The notes under the pieces: model-generated
The model's input: only the letters and a program-made list of their open reading frames with translations
Database searches by the model: none
What the model was told of the DNA's origin: nothing
Assembly: GCF_964019385.1 (NCBI RefSeq)
Contig: NC_088650.1
Span: 26,133,766 to 26,197,765 of the forward strand
Length of the DNA stretch: 64,000 nucleotides
Direction of reading: 5' to 3'
Origin: Sycon ciliatum
Taxonomy: Eukaryota > Porifera > Calcarea > Leucosolenida > Sycettidae
Part shown: positions 61,109 through 64,000 of the stretch, one piece after another
Layout of the letters: each line of letters begins with the position of its first letter
How positions within the stretch are numbered: position 1 is the stretch's first letter
Translations under genes and position numbers: made by a program

Positions 61109-61352
61109 CTGTATATTTCATGAGACAGAGTCAGAAAAGAAGAAGAAGAAAGCTGCCTATGACAAAACGAACAGCCACTTCAAGCAGAAACAATAATAAA
61201 CTCCAAGAGAATACAGTGAAATTAGTAGAATAGACCTGCTTTTCACATCAATACAACTGCTTGAGTTCATCTAGGAACTATCTGAAAAAAATCAACCCTG
61301 GCCCAGCAAAGTGGTATAACATGCTGCCTTGCTCATACTGGTATATGTAACA
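61109..61352. other. Intronic or upstream sequence of AP-2 alpha, no exon seen
   Basis: No frame matching the missing N-terminal part of alpha-adaptin is visible here or further right. The next exon must lie beyond the window across the transposon cluster. Confidence 0.5.
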
Positions 61353-61652
61353 CCAAGAGTAGATAAACAAGAGTGTGCAACTCCGGATCTCTCCTGCACA
61401 ATCTGCAGATACCCACGGCGGAATTTTTTGTTGACGTCACCTTTTTTCAGAGAAACGCGGATTTTGCCGCAGAGCAGTGTGAGAGCACGTGCTGGGCACC
61501 GACCTTGTAATGTAAAGCCCAGCCAAGTGCACGAGGGAAAACTCTCCAAAAGGCTCGCAGCGCGTGCGTCGTCGAAAAGATTACGTCAACAAAAAATTCC
61601 GCCGTGGGCCAACCCATCCGCGAGTTGCACACTCTTGTTTATCTACTCTTGG
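61353..61652. mobile_element. MITE with 5-bp target duplication, copy 3 of 3
   Basis: The ends CCAAGAGTAGATAAACAAGA and TGTTTATCTACTCTTGG are inverted, with more inverted matches inside (CGGCGGAATTTTTTGTTGAC). TAACA is duplicated at 61348-61352 and 61653-61657. Termini share GTGTGCAACTC with the 7966 element. Confidence 0.92.
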
Positions 61653-61773
61653 TAACACTCTATAAGACTAGGTTACATGTACATGCACACCAGTCCTTTA
61701 AGCACACCCTGGCAGGATACAAGAAGGCGTATGGTGCCACTATGGCAACGTATTGCACCTGGTCAATGCTTAA

Positions 61774-63225
61774 AGGGGAAGTCCGGTGAAAAATTTAAAT
61801 TTCAGGGTCGGTAGAGTTTCGGGCGCTGAGTCGAATGGTGTTGGTCCCACGTGTCTCCGACAAAGCGTTCTCGAGATATTTCCGTTTGAAAAACTGAGTT
61901 TCGGGGCTGCGCCATGACGTCATGCGGCCGCGCCACACCCTCCGCAACGTCATAGCGTGCAGCTAGGTCAAAAGGAGAGTGTGAAAGCAATAGTGTCAGT
62001 GCTATTTCAAATGATTTGGCGACTGATATTAGGTGGTGCAAGCGACCCCGAACTAGACCTAACTCCTTGTGAGAGTGAGGATGCAGCCATGGCTGACCTT
62101 CATGAGTTTGGTCTGGGGCTGAGAACCTCGGTATTCAGCTGAAGAAATGGCCGCGCGGGCCGGTCAAGAGTGAGCGCTACTGAGTTTCCGACTGATGAAG
62201 AAGCAGCAGCTATTGCAGACGAGGCTGATATAATTATCAGATCGCTGGAGAGCAGGGTCGCCAAAATGGAGAAGAGTGATGCGAGTGCTCTAAATGTTGT
62301 TCCATACCGATTCGCTTAGACTCCAGTAGCCTGCCACATGGTGATGTTTTGGTGCGAACTTGGCACATTTCGGACTACTCAATTGGAGAACACTGCAGGC
62401 TTCTTGAACCACGGGCACGACTCTTCGCTCGCAACGCTATGGAATCTGAAAGTTCTAGGTCCGGGAGCTGTTCGCTGTTTTGTCACTTGTCACCGTTGTG
62501 CACTCATCGCTGTAGCATAAAATAATGAGGCGGGACTGGAGCGGTAAACTAAAATTTTCTTTCTCAAAGCACAACCACCGGCACCTACAAGGAGAAAAGC
62601 ACGTTCTCTGACTACATGACTGTACGACTGATACGAGTGTAGTACATGACAAGTCTGTGTGTTGACTAGTTTTGCTGAGTCTTGCGTCTCGAGTCTTGTT
62701 GTACTTGTAGCTAGCCAGCCCAGCACGGCAGTGCGGGAGTCCTAGTAGTACAGTTCCGTGTGTGATGAGTTTGTTGACTGCACTACACTACAGCTAGCAT
62801 GCGCGCAGCGCACACCAAGACTGCAAGAGCCGTAGAGGCCATTGCATGCTGACGGAAAAAGTCCAACTCGGAAACGGCCAAAATATGGTACAACCTCGAG
62901 GTTTACCGAGCTGAAAATCACAGGGTACGTAGTGTTTGTAACACTGAATCGAATGGTCTTGGTCCGAAGAAGCTGCGACAAACGGTTCCCCAATCGAACG
63001 CGCTCCGAATATGGCCATTTTGTACACGACTAGATGGTGTGGCTACCTGGCTGCACGCTGTGACGTCATCACCTGGATCTGGGTGATGCGCGCTCAAATT
63101 CGCACATGTTCGATTGGGCGTATCTGACGAACCATAGGCCGCAGCCTCCTCGGACAAAGACCATTCGACTCAGCGACCCGAACTCTACGGACTGTGAAAT
63201 TTAAATTTTTCACCGGACTTCCCCT
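61774..63225. mobile_element. TTAA-target element (Kolobok-like), 1,452 bp
   Basis: AGGGGAAGTCCGGTGAAAAA and its inverse TTTTTCACCGGACTTCCCCT form the ends, with at least 31 bp of perfect inverted repeat. TTAA lies at 61770-61773 and 63226-63229. Inner inverted TCGAATGGT(G/C)TTGGTCC segments extend the symmetry. The interior has no intact transposase frame. TTAA targets are used by Kolobok and piggyBac; the AGGGG ends favour Kolobok. Confidence 0.85.
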
Positions 63226-63229
63226 TTAA

Positions 63230-63835
63230 CCCTTTACCATCCGTGCGTACTTGAATCGATCTCTAGAGATCGATGTACATGCATACACTAAAACATTCGT
63301 AACTCGATCGATTCTTGTCGGAATGTAAAGAACTAAATATCTAGGAAGAAGCCGAAGAACTCAGCTTTCCATTGCATCAATCGGTAAAGAGCTGCGATGT
63401 CGCATTCCAATGATATTTCGCTCGACATTTCAGCTACGGCAAAAGTCGAATTTCTTTCCGAGTGACTGACCTTGAGCGGGGATTTTCCCCTCTCCTGACA
63501 TGCTGAGTCACTTTGGCATGCTTTGAGCGCGTGGGCAGCATGAAAAGGAACTCAAGCAAAAAAATTGGAATGTTTACGATGAAGGAGCGAGAAATGGCTG
63601 GCGAGGAGAGATTTTCCTCGTATATCCAGCGATGGGGTGTATTTGAAGCTCCCTGGCGCTTGATATGTGGTCTTGGTAGTGTCCTGTTTGAGCTCAATGT
63701 ACGCAGCTCGTGGAGAGCTTTCCAGAATGCCCAAGATTGTGAAAATTGGTTGATTAGAACCGAAGATATTCTCAAAATGAGGTGAGAATTATTGCATTTG
63801 GGACTGCTGGGGAATTTTGGTCGGATGGTAAAGGG
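63230..63835. mobile_element. piggyBac-like MITE, 606 bp, copy 2
   Basis: CCCTTTACCATCCG and CGGATGGTAAAGGG are inverted ends flanked by TTAA (63226-63229 and 63836-63839). The left TTAA is shared with the neighbouring 61774 element. The interior is related to the 51907 element. A + frame at 63513-63785 contains RAFQNAQDCENWLIRTEDIL, a short segment that may be a transposase remnant. Confidence 0.85.
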
Positions 63836-63924
63836 TTAAAACGATAGCACATGTTGTAATGAATTCGGCACACATGCATTGCCACTAAACCGATAACATG
63901 AGGCAATAATACATGCACTCAGAC

Positions 63925-64000
63925 TTACACCTGCCGATCGCTGAGGCGATGATAGCGAACAAGCTATGTTAGACAAAGCAACTTTTTTTAATTTTTTTTA
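63925..64000 (+). repeat. Repeat family R fragment, cut by the window end
   Basis: GGCGATGATAGCGAACAAGC and TATGTTAGACAAAGCAACTT match 9610-9650 of copy 1. Confidence 0.75.

Overview
This is animal nuclear DNA, probably from an early-branching marine invertebrate such as a sponge; the phylum cannot be fixed from the window alone. Support comes from spliced genes with short GT-AG introns, animal-type UBR5, AP-2 alpha, profilin and ERICH3 homologues, many DNA-transposon-derived elements with clear target-site duplications, and a very high load of (TG)n/(CA)n and minisatellite DNA. No bacterial-type operon, CRISPR array or rRNA was seen.

Layout. 1-3336 (+): the 3' end of a UBR5-type HECT ubiquitin ligase (exons 2222-2313 and 3130-3336). 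3337-7832: no gene seen, only minisatellites, a G-rich block and one MITE. 7911-33538 (+): a roughly 19-exon gene. Its N-terminal half matches ERICH3 (DUF4590 family), followed by a long Ser/Asp/Glu-rich disordered segment and a C-terminal ribonuclease-inhibitor-type LRR domain that is itself split by a second disordered segment of about 350 residues. Its introns hold three large minisatellites and at least ten transposon remnants. 33817-44121 (-): an unrecognised Ser/Lys-rich, probably nuclear protein of about 372 residues, convergent with the previous gene. 44642-44716 (-): an orphan terminal exon. 45427-45816 (-): an uninterrupted profilin. 46330-46612 (+): the 3' end of a LINE. 48899-61108 (-): 19 exons of AP-2 alpha-adaptin, from the middle of the trunk to the stop; the first 160 or so residues lie outside the window. 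61353-64000: three adjacent non-autonomous transposons and a repeat fragment.

The genes do not form one pathway. UBR5 is a ubiquitin ligase, AP-2 alpha serves clathrin endocytosis, profilin binds actin, and ERICH3-type proteins are linked to cilia and vesicles in other animals. The most unusual items are the ERICH3-LRR fusion with its interrupted solenoid, sense-strand TG tracts just upstream of many 3' splice sites, a ~400-bp repeat present once in each of six alpha-adaptin introns, a 64-bp perfect inverted repeat, and several transposon families whose target-site duplications or empty sites can be read within the window. All exon borders were assigned by eye from GT-AG signals, phase and family similarity.
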